NCBI GenBank assembly: GCA_963678585.2
Contig: CAXXGA010000002.1
Span: forward strand, 372,001-436,000
DNA length: 64,000 bases
Reading direction: 5' to 3'
Source of the DNA: Breoghania sp963678585
Lineage (GTDB): Bacteria; Pseudomonadota; Alphaproteobacteria; Rhizobiales; Stappiaceae
Shown here: piece by piece, positions 53,146 to 62,200 of the stretch
Numbering within the stretch: position 1 is the stretch's first letter
Layout: each line of letters opens with the position of its first letter
The notes under the pieces: generated by a model
The model's input: only the letters and a program-made list of their open reading frames with translations
Told to the model about the DNA's origin: nothing
Database searches by the model: none
Program-made: the position numbers and the translations under genes

Positions 53146-55125
53146 GTGATCGAACTCGCGGGAGGATTTTCGGCGGTCGACGAGGCCGGCTGGATGGAGG
53201 CTGCGGAGGCGGCATTGAAGGGGCGATCCTTCGATCTGCTGCGTTCCCAAACCATCGACGGTCTGCCGATCGAGCCGATCTATCGGGGCCGCAGGGACGC
53301 AAGCGCCCTGGCGGGCCGGGCGGCGGGCATGCCCTGGACCGTGGTCGCGCGGGTGGAGCTTCCCGATCCGGCTCAGGCCAACGAGTTGCTGCTGGAAGAT
53401 CTGGAAAACGGCGCGGGCGGCCTTTCGCTGGTCTTTGCGCCTTCCAAGCACGCGCGCGGCGCCGGACTGTCGATCGACACGCTCGCGGAGATGGACCGCC
53501 TGCTGGAAAACGTGCTGCTCGATCTCATTCATATCCGCATCGACGGCGGCTATGTGACCCGCTCCTCGCTGGCGCTGCTCGTAGCGCTGGCCGAGCGTCG
53601 CGGCGTCGATCCTTCCGCGTTGCAGGTGACGGCGGAGATCGATCCCATCGGGGGCTTTGCCCAGAAGGGCTGGACGTCGGGTTCGCTTGAGGCGATGGCC
53701 CCGCGGCTGTGGGATCTGGTCCACTATTGCGAAGATATTGGCCTCAAGGGCGCGCTCACGAGCGCCGACGGCCGCATCTGGCACGCGGCAGGCGCGAGCG
53801 AGGCGCAGGAACTGGCCTATACGCTCGCCACCGCGGTCACCTATCTGCGCGAGATCGACCGCGCCGGGCGCGGGGGGCTTCAGCCCCAGAGGCGCGTTTC
53901 CGTGGCCATGGCTGCGGATGCCGACCAGTTCGCCACCATCGCCAAGCTGCGCGCCATGCGCAGGCTCTGGGCGCGGGTTCTGGATGCCTGCGGGCTTGAT
54001 CAGACGCCGCTTGAAATCCATGCCGAAACGGCCTGGCGCATGATGACCCGGCGCGATCCGTGGGTGAACATGCTGCGCACCACCGTCGCGGCTTTTGCCG
54101 CGGGTGTCGGCGGGGCCGACAGCGTATCCGTGCTGCCCTTCACCGAAGCGCTTGGCGTGCCGGACAGCTTCGCCCGCCGTGTTGCCCGCAACACGCAGAC
54201 GATCCTCATCGAAGAATCGAACCTGCACCGCGTCGCAGACCCGGCGGCAGGTTCGGGTGCTGTCGAGGCGTTGACCGACGAACTGGTTCGCGAGGCGTGG
54301 AAACTCTTTCAGGGCGTGGAAGCGGAAGGCGGCATCGAGCAATGCGTGCGTTACGGCTCCGTTCATACCGCCATCGCCGAGAGCCGGGCCGCGCGTTCCC
54401 GCCTCATCGCATCGCGCCGGGCGCCGCTGACCGGCACGTCGAGCTTCCCTAACCTTGCCGAAAAACCGGTGCGGGTGCTGACGTTTGAACCGCATGAACT
54501 GGGGGTCTCCACCGCCGATATCGTCCTGCCGAAGCCGGGGCGTGGGGAATTGACCGCGGCGCTCGTGGACGCAGCAAAGAGCGGTGTCTGTACGGTCGAT
54601 CTGGCGCGCGCACGAGACGAACTGCGCCGGGTGGACGGTGCGCCGTTGCCGACCCACCGGCTGGCGGAGCCCTTTGAGGCTCTGCGCGATGCTTCCGATG
54701 CCTGGCTCGACCAGAAGGGGCGCAGGCCGAGCGTGTTGCTGGCGAATTTCGGCCGCGTCACGGATTTCACCGCACGCTCCACATGGGCGAAGAACTTCTT
54801 CGAGGCCGGCGGCATCGAGGCTCAGGCAAGTGAGGCGTTGACGGACGGCGAGAGCGCGGCGAAGGCGTTTGCCGGGACATCCGCCGATATCGTGTGCCTG
54901 TGTTCCTCCGATGCGCTTTACGCCGAACAGGCGGCGGAGATGGCCGAAGCCCTGAAAGGCGCGGGCGCAGCCCATGTCTATCTTGCGGGCAAGCTTGCGG
55001 ACGAGGATGGCAAGCTGGTCGAGGCCGGTGTGGAGGCCATGCTCTACGAGGGCTGCGACGTGCTCGCGATGCTTGGGCTGATCCATGCTAATCTGGGCCT
55101 CTGCGCACCGGCGGAAGACGCGTAG
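53146..55125 (+). CDS. mutA: Methylmalonyl-CoA mutase small (beta) subunit
   Basis: A 659-residue subunit of the B12-dependent mutase that interconverts methylmalonyl-CoA and succinyl-CoA. The TIM-barrel part is recognisable (FDLLRSQTIDGLPIEPIYRG, EIHAETAWRMMTRRDPWVNM, VARNTQTILIEESNLHRVAD). The C-terminal B12-like domain has lost the cobalamin DxHxxG motif (the place reads LANFGRVTDFTARS), as expected for the non-catalytic subunit. Start GTG 53146 has GGAAGG 7 bases upstream; GTG 53098 or ATG 53101 would add about 15 residues of doubtful character. It is followed by mutB after 158 bases. Confidence 0.93.
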   Translation: MIELAGGFSAVDEAGWMEAAEAALKGRSFDLLRSQTIDGLPIEPIYRGRRDASALAGRAAGMPWTVVARVELPDPAQANELLLEDLENGAGGLSLVFAPSKHARGAGLSIDTLAEMDRLLENVLLDLIHIRIDGGYVTRSSLALLVALAERRGVDPSALQVTAEIDPIGGFAQKGWTSGSLEAMAPRLWDLVHYCEDIGLKGALTSADGRIWHAAGASEAQELAYTLATAVTYLREIDRAGRGGLQPQRRVSVAMAADADQFATIAKLRAMRRLWARVLDACGLDQTPLEIHAETAWRMMTRRDPWVNMLRTTVAAFAAGVGGADSVSVLPFTEALGVPDSFARRVARNTQTILIEESNLHRVADPAAGSGAVEALTDELVREAWKLFQGVEAEGGIEQCVRYGSVHTAIAESRAARSRLIASRRAPLTGTSSFPNLAEKPVRVLTFEPHELGVSTADIVLPKPGRGELTAALVDAAKSGVCTVDLARARDELRRVDGAPLPTHRLAEPFEALRDASDAWLDQKGRRPSVLLANFGRVTDFTARSTWAKNFFEAGGIEAQASEALTDGESAAKAFAGTSADIVCLCSSDALYAEQAAEMAEALKGAGAAHVYLAGKLADEDGKLVEAGVEAMLYEGCDVLAMLGLIHANLGLCAPAEDA

Positions 55126-55283
55126 GCTCTGAAGCCGGACGGCGGCTCTGGCCGCCGACCCGGATCGATTGGGAGGGGTTGAAGGCTCTGCTGCGAAATG
55201 CGCGCGAGCCTTCGGCACAAAGGGCCGACGAGATGCGGCCAGATTACGGTTTATGAGGGCCTTTCAGGCCCGGAGGCGAGGAC

Positions 55284-57446
55284 ATGACCCGAATTCCGGA
55301 TTTCTCCAAGATCGACTATGCCGACGTGGCCCCCGCCACGGCCCCGGCGGGCGATGCGCCGTGGGTGACGCCGGAGGATATCGCCGTGAAACCGGCCTAT
55401 TCTTCCGCCGATCTGGACGGGCTCGATTTCCTCGACACATGGCCCGGCAAGCCGCCCTATCTGCGCGGGCCCTATCCGACCATGTATGTCCAGCAGCCCT
55501 GGACCATCCGCCAGTATGCGGGCTTTTCCACGGCCGAAGATTCCAACGCCTTCTACCGCCGCAACCTTGCAGCCGGTCAGAAGGGCCTGTCGGTCGCCTT
55601 CGATCTCGCCACACACCGCGGCTATGACAGCGATCATCCGCGCGTTTCCGGCGATGTGGGCATGGCCGGTGTGGCCATCGATTCCATCCTCGACATGCGC
55701 ACGCTCTTCTCCGGCATTCCGCTGGACAAGATGAGCGTTTCCATGACCATGAACGGTGCGGTGCTGCCGGTGCTGGCGCTTTATATCGTGGCAGCCGAAG
55801 AGCAGGGCGTTTCGCAGGACAAGCTCTCCGGGACCATCCAGAACGATATTCTCAAGGAGTTCATGGTCCGCAACACCTATATCTACCCGCCGCAGCCCTC
55901 CATGCGGATCATCTCCGACATCTTCGCCTATACCTCGAAGAACATGCCGAAGTTCAATTCGATCTCGATTTCCGGCTATCACATGCAGGAAGCCGGCGCG
56001 ACGGCGGATCTGGAGCTTGGCTACACCATCGCCGACGGCATCGAATATGCCCGCGCCGGTGTCGCTGCGGGCATGGATATCGATACCTTTGCCCCAAGGC
56101 TCTCCTTCTTCTGGGCCATCGGCATGAACTTCTTCATGGAAGTCGCCAAGCTGCGCGCCGCACGTCTCATCTGGGCAAAGCTCATCGAGAAGGAATTCGC
56201 GCCGAAAAACGCCAAGTCGCTCAGCCTGCGCACCCATTCGCAGACGTCCGGCTGGTCGCTGACGGCGCAGGACGTCTTCAACAACGTCATGCGCACCTGC
56301 GTGGAAGCCATGGGCGCAACACAAGGCCACACCCAGTCGCTGCACACCAATTCGCTCGACGAAGCGCTGGCGCTGCCGACCGACTTCTCCGCCCGCATCG
56401 CGCGCAACACGCAGCTTTTCCTCCAGCAGGAAAGCGGAACCACCCGCACCATCGATCCGTGGGGCGGCTCTTTCTATGTGGAGCGGCTGACCTACGAGCT
56501 TGCCACCAAGGCGCTGGCCCATATCGAGGAAGTGGAAAAGCTCGGCGGTATGGCCAAGGCCATCGAGAAGGGCATCCCGAAGCTGCGCATCGAGGAGGCC
56601 GCCGCCAAGACGCAGGCCCGCATCGACAGCCGCACGCAGACAGTCGTGGGCGTCAACAAGTTCAAGCCCGATCAGGAAGAGGACATCGACGTCCTCAAGG
56701 TCGATAATGCGCAGGTGCGCACCCAGCAGCTTGAAAAACTCAAGCGCCTGCGCGAAACCCGTGACGAGGCCGCGACCGTGGCGGCCCTCGATGCCCTCAC
56801 AGCGGGCGCATCGGGCGACGGGAACCTGCTGGAGCTTTCGGTCAACGCGGCGCGCGCTGGCGCGACCGTGGGCGAGATTTCCATGGCGATGGAAAAGGTC
56901 TTCGGTCGCCACAAGGCGGAGATCAAGTCGATCTCCGGCGTCTACAAGCGCGAGGTTGGAGCCATGTCGAAGGAAGTGGAGACGGTTGCAAAGCTCGTCG
57001 CCGCGTTTGAGGAAAACGACGGCCGCCGCCCGCGCATCCTGATCGCCAAGATGGGGCAGGACGGCCACGACCGCGGCCAGAAGGTCATCGCCTCGGCCTT
57101 TGCCGATCTCGGCTTCGACGTCGATATCGGCCCGCTTTTCCAGACCCCGGAAGAGGCCGCGCGTCAGGCGGTTGAAAACGACGTCCACGCGGTGGGCGTT
57201 TCATCCTTGGCCGCCGGTCACCTGACGCTCGTCCCGGCGCTGAAAAAGGCGTTGGCCGATGAGGGCCGTGAGGACATCCTGATCGTGGTCGGCGGCGTTG
57301 TCCCGCCGCAGGACTACGAGGCGCTTTTCGATGCGGGCGCTGCCGCGATCTTCCCGCCGGGCACGGTGATTGCCGAATGCGCGGTGGAACTCATCGGCAA
57401 GCTCAACGCCAAGCTCGGCTACGCGGAAGCCGCTGCAGCGGAGTGA
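55284..57446 (+). CDS. mutB: Methylmalonyl-CoA mutase large (alpha) subunit
   Basis: A 720-residue catalytic subunit. The barrel begins DFLDTWPGKPPYLRGPYPTM, and the conserved RQYAGFSTAEDSNAFYR, FDLATHRGYDSDHPRV and SQTSGWSLTAQD follow. The B12-binding domain (about 580-715) has the DxHxxG motif in GQDGHDRGQK, then SLAAGHLTLVP and VGGVVPPQDYEAL. ATG 55284 follows CGGAGGCGAGGAC. Needed for propionate, odd-chain and branched amino acid use, and the ethylmalonyl pathway. The MeaB chaperone is not in the window. A strong terminator follows. Confidence 0.97.
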   Translation: MTRIPDFSKIDYADVAPATAPAGDAPWVTPEDIAVKPAYSSADLDGLDFLDTWPGKPPYLRGPYPTMYVQQPWTIRQYAGFSTAEDSNAFYRRNLAAGQKGLSVAFDLATHRGYDSDHPRVSGDVGMAGVAIDSILDMRTLFSGIPLDKMSVSMTMNGAVLPVLALYIVAAEEQGVSQDKLSGTIQNDILKEFMVRNTYIYPPQPSMRIISDIFAYTSKNMPKFNSISISGYHMQEAGATADLELGYTIADGIEYARAGVAAGMDIDTFAPRLSFFWAIGMNFFMEVAKLRAARLIWAKLIEKEFAPKNAKSLSLRTHSQTSGWSLTAQDVFNNVMRTCVEAMGATQGHTQSLHTNSLDEALALPTDFSARIARNTQLFLQQESGTTRTIDPWGGSFYVERLTYELATKALAHIEEVEKLGGMAKAIEKGIPKLRIEEAAAKTQARIDSRTQTVVGVNKFKPDQEEDIDVLKVDNAQVRTQQLEKLKRLRETRDEAATVAALDALTAGASGDGNLLELSVNAARAGATVGEISMAMEKVFGRHKAEIKSISGVYKREVGAMSKEVETVAKLVAAFEENDGRRPRILIAKMGQDGHDRGQKVIASAFADLGFDVDIGPLFQTPEEAARQAVENDVHAVGVSSLAAGHLTLVPALKKALADEGREDILIVVGGVVPPQDYEALFDAGAAAIFPPGTVIAECAVELIGKLNAKLGYAEAAAAE

Positions 57447-57480
57447 GGTTTCGAGCCAAAGCGGCATGACAGTTCAAATG

Positions 57481-57511
57481 AAAACGGGCGCGGAAATCCG
57501 CGCCCGTTTTT
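57481..57511. terminator. Strong intrinsic terminator
   Basis: AAAACGGGCGCGGA / TCCGCGCCCGTTTT, a perfect 14-bp stem with a two-base AA spacer (in practice a small loop), ending in TTTTT. The A run on the other side makes it a terminator for both mutB and the convergent LOG gene. Confidence 0.92.
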
Positions 57512-57538
57512 ACTTAAGAATCGGTCTGGCCGACCGCC

Positions 57539-58129
57539 CTAAACGTCCTTCTTCTCAACCCACTTCTGCACGTGCGGGGCCTTGTAGGCGGCGAAGGTGT
57601 CCAGCAGCGCCAGCGGGGAGGCCTCGATGGCCAGCATCTGGCGATGCTCGGCGCGGACGAAGCCCTCGGTGACCTGATCATCGAGGAACGATGCGAGCTT
57701 GGTGTAGTAGTCCGCGATGTTGAGCAGGCCGCAGGGCTTGTCGTGGTGGCCGAGCTGCGCCCATGTCCAGACCTCGAAAATCTCCTCCAGCGTGCCGATG
57801 CCGCCGGGAAGGGCGATGAAGGCATCCGAGAGGTCCGCCATCATCTTCTTGCGCTCGTGCATGGAGGCGACGATGTGAAGTTCGGTGAGGCCCTTGTGGG
57901 CGATTTCCTTCTCCGCCAGCGCCGTCGGCATGATGCCCACGACCTCGCCGCCCGCTTCCAGCGCGGCATTGGCGACACGGCCCATCAGGCCGATATCAGC
58001 CCCGCCATAGACAAGCCTGAGGCCCCGCCGCGCGATCAGCTCGCCAAGCGTCGTCGCCGCCGCCAGATAGTCGGGACGGTTGCCCGGATTGGACCCGCAA
58101 TAGACGCAGACCGACTTCACTTCCGTCAT
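57539..58129 (-). CDS. LOG-family nucleotide 5'-monophosphate phosphoribohydrolase (TIGR00730)
   Basis: A 196-residue Rossmann-fold enzyme. The hallmark PGGxGTxxE appears as ALPGGIGTLEEIFEVWTWAQ; VCVYCGSNPGNRP and LVYGGADIGLMGRVANAAL are also typical, as is ERKKMMADLSDAF. These enzymes split nucleoside 5'-monophosphates to base and ribose 5-phosphate; in plants and some bacteria they release cytokinins. ATG 58129 has GGAAGGG upstream. It lies in the same direction as, and just downstream of, the dipeptidase gene. Confidence 0.92.
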   Translation of the reverse strand: MTEVKSVCVYCGSNPGNRPDYLAAATTLGELIARRGLRLVYGGADIGLMGRVANAALEAGGEVVGIMPTALAEKEIAHKGLTELHIVASMHERKKMMADLSDAFIALPGGIGTLEEIFEVWTWAQLGHHDKPCGLLNIADYYTKLASFLDDQVTEGFVRAEHRQMLAIEASPLALLDTFAAYKAPHVQKWVEKKDV

Positions 58130-58204
58130 GCTTTTCCCTTCCGGAACTAACGGACCCCGCAAAACGCGGGGCCCTGTTTCTCGAACATTCAGGCCGTGTA
58201 AACG

Positions 58205-58268
58205 CCCCCACTTGGCCAGTTCGGCCAGAATGCGTGCCCCTACTTGGCCAATTCGGCCAGAATCCGGG
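58205..58268. repeat. 32-base tandem duplication at the 3' end of the dipeptidase gene
   Basis: Two adjacent 32-base units (58205-58236, 58237-58268), 28 of 32 identical. Both contain ACTTGGCCAGTTCGGCCAGAAT or a close variant. The second unit encodes the last codons and stop of the dipeptidase; the first is a diverged copy beyond the stop. Confidence 0.8.
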
Positions 58269-59634
58269 CCCAAGAGCGGATGCCGCTCTTGAAGCTCTTC
58301 ATGTTGTACTTCTCGTTGGGCGAATGGACCTGATCGTCATCGAGCCCGAAGCCGACGAGGAGCGAATCCATATTCAGGCGGTTCTTGAAATCGCCGACGA
58401 TGGGGATGGAGCCGCCACAGCCGATGGTGGCGGCGGGCTTGCCCCATTCCGCTTCCAGAGCAGCGCGGGCGCTCGAAAGCGACGGGCTGTTGAAATCGAG
58501 ACGCAGGGCGGGCGAGCCGCCGTGCTCGTGGAATTCCACCGAGCAATCTTCCGGGACCTTGGAACGCACATAGGCGCGGAAGGCTTCGCGGATCTTTTCC
58601 GGGTTCTGGTTGCCGACGAGGCGGAAGGAAACCTTGGCGGACGCCTTGGAGGCGATCACCGTCTTGAAGCCCGCGCCCTGATAGCCGCCGGAAACGCCGT
58701 TGATCTCGCAGGTCGGACGCGTCCAGATCTTCTCAAGCGGCGTGCGGCCTTCTTCGCCTGCGGGCAGCTTCAGGCCGATCTCCCCGAGGAAGCCTTCCGT
58801 GGTGAAGCCCAGCGTCTCCCACATGGCCATCACGTCGTCCGGCATCTCGATCACGCCGTCATAGAAATTCGGCACGGTCACGCGGCCGTCCTCGTCATGC
58901 AGACCGGCGAGAATGTCCACGAGAATATGGATCGGGTTGCGCGCCAGCCCGCCGTACATGCCGGAATGCAGGTCGCGATCGGCTGCCGTGATGACGATTT
59001 CCTCGCCTACCAGACCGCGCAGCATAGTGGTGACGGCGGGCGTTTCCGCATCCCACATGCCCGTGTCGCAGACGAGCGCGAGATCGAGGCTCAGTTCGTC
59101 CTTGTTGGCATCGAGGAAGGGGCGCAGCGACGGCGAGCCGCTTTCCTCTTCGCCTTCCAGCATGATGGAAACGTCGATCGGCAGATCGCCGGCTTCCGAA
59201 ATCCACGCGCGCGCGGCTTCCACGAAGGTCATGAGCTGGCCCTTGTCGTCGGCGGCGCCGCGGGCAACGATCACCTTGGTGCCGTCGGGACGGGTATCGA
59301 CGCGCGGGGCGAAGGGCTCGGTGTGCCACAGGTTCAGCGGATCGACGGGCTGCACGTCATAGTGGCCATAGAACAGAACATGCGGGCCGGGCTTGCCTTC
59401 GCCGGTGCGGTGGCCGATCACCATCGGATGGCCTTTGGTCTCGCGCACGGAGGACGGGATGCCGATGCCGGTCAGCTCCTTCGCCAGCCATTCCGCCGCC
59501 TGACGGCAGTCGCCCGCATGCGCAGGATCGGTGGAGATGGAAGGAATGCGCAGCAGGTCGAACAGGCGATCAAGGCTGTTGTCGAAATCGGCGTCGATGC
59601 GCTCGAGCACCTTGGAAAGGGCATCGCTGGACAT
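58240..59634 (-). CDS. M20-family metallopeptidase (dipeptidase)
   Basis: A 464-residue cytoplasmic zinc dipeptidase. The metal and catalytic residues are in FYGHYDVQPVDP, VARGAADDKGQLMTFVEA and MLEGEEESGSPSL; LALVCDTGMWDAETPA, LHSGMYGGLARNPIH and GCGGSIPIVGDF are family blocks. ATG 59634 gives the normal N-terminus MSSDALSKVLERID. The end ARILAELAK lies in a tandem duplication. Likely broad-range aminoacyl dipeptide cleavage, similar to carnosinase-type enzymes. Confidence 0.94.
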   Translation of the reverse strand: MSSDALSKVLERIDADFDNSLDRLFDLLRIPSISTDPAHAGDCRQAAEWLAKELTGIGIPSSVRETKGHPMVIGHRTGEGKPGPHVLFYGHYDVQPVDPLNLWHTEPFAPRVDTRPDGTKVIVARGAADDKGQLMTFVEAARAWISEAGDLPIDVSIMLEGEEESGSPSLRPFLDANKDELSLDLALVCDTGMWDAETPAVTTMLRGLVGEEIVITAADRDLHSGMYGGLARNPIHILVDILAGLHDEDGRVTVPNFYDGVIEMPDDVMAMWETLGFTTEGFLGEIGLKLPAGEEGRTPLEKIWTRPTCEINGVSGGYQGAGFKTVIASKASAKVSFRLVGNQNPEKIREAFRAYVRSKVPEDCSVEFHEHGGSPALRLDFNSPSLSSARAALEAEWGKPAATIGCGGSIPIVGDFKNRLNMDSLLVGFGLDDDQVHSPNEKYNMKSFKSGIRSWARILAELAK

Positions 59635-59900
59635 GAGGGAGGTCACTCCTGGAAAATTGAACCGCTGAGGGCACAGGAAGGAAATGTTGTGATCCCAAGA
59701 GGTAGGCCATGACAAGCCTCACGGCAACGTGTCGAGGCGGCACGGCGCGGCGAAAGGCGGAAAAATACGGTGGACGCTCTTGACGGGGGTAAACGGAAGG
59801 CTGTGTGACGTAGCGCAAGCTGTTAGGATGACGGCCGAAGCGCAAGGGCGTGTGAGGGCGCGGTCTGCGGGAGGGCTCGACGGGGGGCGAGAGGGGACGC

Positions 59901-60932
59901 ATGAAGCCATACGATATCCTGAAGAGCCCGTTCTGGCTGGCGGAGATCGCGACCGGCACCAAGTCCTTCGTGGCCAATCCCATTCTCGGCAATCCGAAGC
60001 TCAACGAGCGCGGCCTGCATCTGGCACGGGTGAAAGTGGCGGGCCGGATGGCGGAATTCCGCCGCAAACGCCTCGGTCACCGCCTCAATGTGGCGGAGCG
60101 CGAAGCCTATGACCGCGATGGCTTTCTGGTGCAGGAGAACTTCCTGCCGGAGGAAACCTTCGAGCAGCTGAAGGACGAGGTCTTCGGGCGCAACTTCAGG
60201 GCGCGCGAGATGCGGCAGGGCCGTGCGGTGACGCGGATCGTGCCGCTGCCGGTCTCGCTGCTGGAGACCATGCCCGCAACGCGCAAGGTGGTGGAATCGG
60301 AGCCCCTTCGCGCCGCCATGCACTACATGTCCTCGCGCGGCGGCGAGCCGACCTTCTTCATCCAGACCATTCTGGCCGAGGCCAGTGGCCGTCAGGCCGA
60401 TCCGCAGACGGATCTCCATGCCGACACCTTTCATTCGACGGTCAAATGCTGGCTGTTCCTGCAGGATGTCGGACCTGAGGACGGGCCGTTCTGCTTCGTG
60501 CCCGGCTCGCACCGGCTGACGAAGGAGCGGCTGGACTGGGAGTACAAACAAAGCCTTCATGCGCGCGATGCCGGCGGGCACACCGCCTTCGGCTCGTTCC
60601 GCGTCAAGCCGGAGGAACTGGCCGATCTCGGCTACGGTGCGCCAATGCCTGTGGCGGTGAAGGCGAACACGATGGTGATCGCCGACACCTTCGCCTTTCA
60701 CGGACGCACGCCCAGCCCGCGTTCAACCGTGCGGGTGGAGATCAACGGCAACCTCAGGCGCAATCCCTTTCTGCCATGGACAGGGTTCGACCCGCTGGCC
60801 CTTCCCGGTATCCGCCACAACCAGATGTCGCTGAACCTCAACTGGCTGGATTTCCGTCAAAAGCATCTCGGCAAGCCGAATGTCTGGCGCGATGTGGGGG
60901 ACGTGGCCGTCGATGCGGCGGCGCGGATCTAG
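59901..60932 (+). CDS. Phytanoyl-CoA dioxygenase (PhyH) family protein
   Basis: A 343-residue Fe(II)/2-oxoglutarate-type dioxygenase. The first two metal ligands lie in TDLHADTFHSTVKCWLFLQD (HxD) and the distal His in IADTFAFHGRTP, with the 2-oxoglutarate-binding Arg probably in STVRVEIN. FCFVPGSHRLTKERLDWEY is the conserved turn of the fold. ATG 59901 follows a GGGGGCGAGAGGGGACGC leader. Known members hydroxylate lipids, nucleosides or small metabolites; the substrate here cannot be told. Confidence 0.85.
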   Translation: MKPYDILKSPFWLAEIATGTKSFVANPILGNPKLNERGLHLARVKVAGRMAEFRRKRLGHRLNVAEREAYDRDGFLVQENFLPEETFEQLKDEVFGRNFRAREMRQGRAVTRIVPLPVSLLETMPATRKVVESEPLRAAMHYMSSRGGEPTFFIQTILAEASGRQADPQTDLHADTFHSTVKCWLFLQDVGPEDGPFCFVPGSHRLTKERLDWEYKQSLHARDAGGHTAFGSFRVKPEELADLGYGAPMPVAVKANTMVIADTFAFHGRTPSPRSTVRVEINGNLRRNPFLPWTGFDPLALPGIRHNQMSLNLNWLDFRQKHLGKPNVWRDVGDVAVDAAARI

Positions 60933-60953
60933 GCTGTAGCCAGCGCATAGGAA

Positions 60954-60986
60954 AAAGGGCCCGACGACGGATGCCGTGAGCCCTTT
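60954..60986. terminator. Hairpin between convergent dioxygenase and VanZ-like genes
   Basis: AAAGGGC pairs with GCCCTTT; the enclosed loop carries an inner ACGG-ATG-CCGT hairpin. Flanked by A/T on both sides. Confidence 0.6.
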
Positions 60987-61015
60987 ATTCAAGAGTGGCC
61001 TTGAGAATGTGCGGA

Positions 61016-61450
61016 TCAGTCGTTGATGCGCACCTTGCGCGCGGCAAGCTCGCGCTCGATGAAGCCGAGATTCTCGTCGGGCATCGAAACGGAAATGCGG
61101 ATCGACAGCACGCCCGCCGCCGAAATGCCTCCGATCACGCTGGCGATCAGATCGAGCAGGGACATATCCCGATAGCCCAGAACGCCCTGAACATATTCCC
61201 CAGCCGCGGCCAGAATGATCGCGACAATGCAGGCCGGCATGGCGCGGCCCTGGAAGAAGCCGGAAAGGGAGATGGTGAGCAGGGCGAAAAACACGCCGTG
61301 CAGCATCAGGTCGTAAGGAGAAGGCAGGCCGAGCGGCAGGCCGAAGCCGAGGGCAGCGCCAACCACCACAAGGAAGGCCGTGGAGTAAAGCGTTGCCGGG
61401 GGCACCCGGTCGAAAAGACGGGCAAGGCCGGGGGAGAGGAATTTCAGCAT
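61016..61450 (-). CDS. VanZ-like membrane protein
   Basis: A 144-residue protein with three to four hydrophobic segments. The second half carries the VanZ-like pattern: YDLMLHGVFFALLTISLS, then AAAGEYVQGVLGYRDMSLLD and LIASVIGGISAAG (Glu in a helix followed by Arg-Asp and a Gly-rich segment). ATG 61450 has GAGG about 8 bases upstream. VanZ-like proteins have no settled role in Gram-negative bacteria. Ends at the hairpin shared with the dioxygenase gene. Confidence 0.75.
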   Translation of the reverse strand: MLKFLSPGLARLFDRVPPATLYSTAFLVVVGAALGFGLPLGLPSPYDLMLHGVFFALLTISLSGFFQGRAMPACIVAIILAAAGEYVQGVLGYRDMSLLDLIASVIGGISAAGVLSIRISVSMPDENLGFIERELAARKVRIND

Positions 61451-61903
61451 GGCAGCTACCTCTGCTCCTGAACGGCGGCCGGCGGGCGTCGCAGCCGCAG
61501 GAATCGTCAAGAGACAGTCTCCCGCCACAAAGGTTTATGTTTGGTTAACAAAATCTTTACGGCCGTCCCTGGGGCGGCGTGTCGCGTCCATTCGCGTGTC
61601 GTCGCATTGCAGGCAGTATCGCGCCCTTTGTGGGCCCGTCGGCAATGGCGGCGTGCGGATACACAATGGCTGGAATTGGGACTGAGGACCTGAGTGTGTG
61701 AGAGGCTGGGCGTCTCGGGCGGAGTGGGGGAGGACCGGCTCGCCGGATGCCATGCAGGGGGTGCGGGCATCCGGCGCCAGTCTCTCGCGCCTTACCGGTC
61801 GCAAAGGGTGGGCGGCGACCGGGCTCCCCGAAGGGTGCGAGAGAAAGGAAGCTGGACCGCTGTGCGATCCGCGATTTCCGATCAGGCGTTTGCGAAGAAA
61901 GCT
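61451..61903. other. Intergenic region
   Basis: About 450 bases between the VanZ-like gene and a small minus-strand gene. Open frames on both strands lack motifs. Nothing supported. Confidence 0.4.
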
Positions 61904-62200
61904 TCAGTGATGAAACCGGATCTCGTGGTCCCGCCTCGTCGTCTCCACGCGATAGGCGCGCCCGCGGTTCCCGCGATCCAGCTCCGCCTGCAATGCGGAT
62001 TGGAGATCCGGCGTGAACCTGACCAGCGGTAGCAGCATGGTCTCGCGCTTGCTGTTGGGATGACGGTTCGCGAGCAGACGCAACGCATCGCGAAACAGCG
62101 GATGCAGTATTTTGAGACTATTCCGATTGAATGTCTGAAGATTTTTACGTAAACGAATGTCCGTATCATTCGAATTGTGACCGAAGTTATTGTTAAACAT
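61904..62200 (-). CDS. Small hypothetical protein
   Basis: A 98-residue protein of unknown function. ATG 62200 has AAGGAG six bases upstream, a perfect ribosome site, which is the main reason to call it. The sequence starts MFNNNFGHNSNDTDIRLRKN, contains LKILHPLFRDALRLLANRH and ends RRDHEIRFHH; it is basic and predicted mostly helical, without a signal peptide. The upstream region is AT-rich, fitting a promoter. Low GC at its 5' end hints at foreign origin. Confidence 0.62.
   Translation of the reverse strand: MFNNNFGHNSNDTDIRLRKNLQTFNRNSLKILHPLFRDALRLLANRHPNSKRETMLLPLVRFTPDLQSALQAELDRGNRGRAYRVETTRRDHEIRFHH

Noticed and set aside
55251..57188. A 645-codon minus-strand frame across mutB
   Set aside because: Shadow frame; mutB on the plus strand is complete with all motifs.
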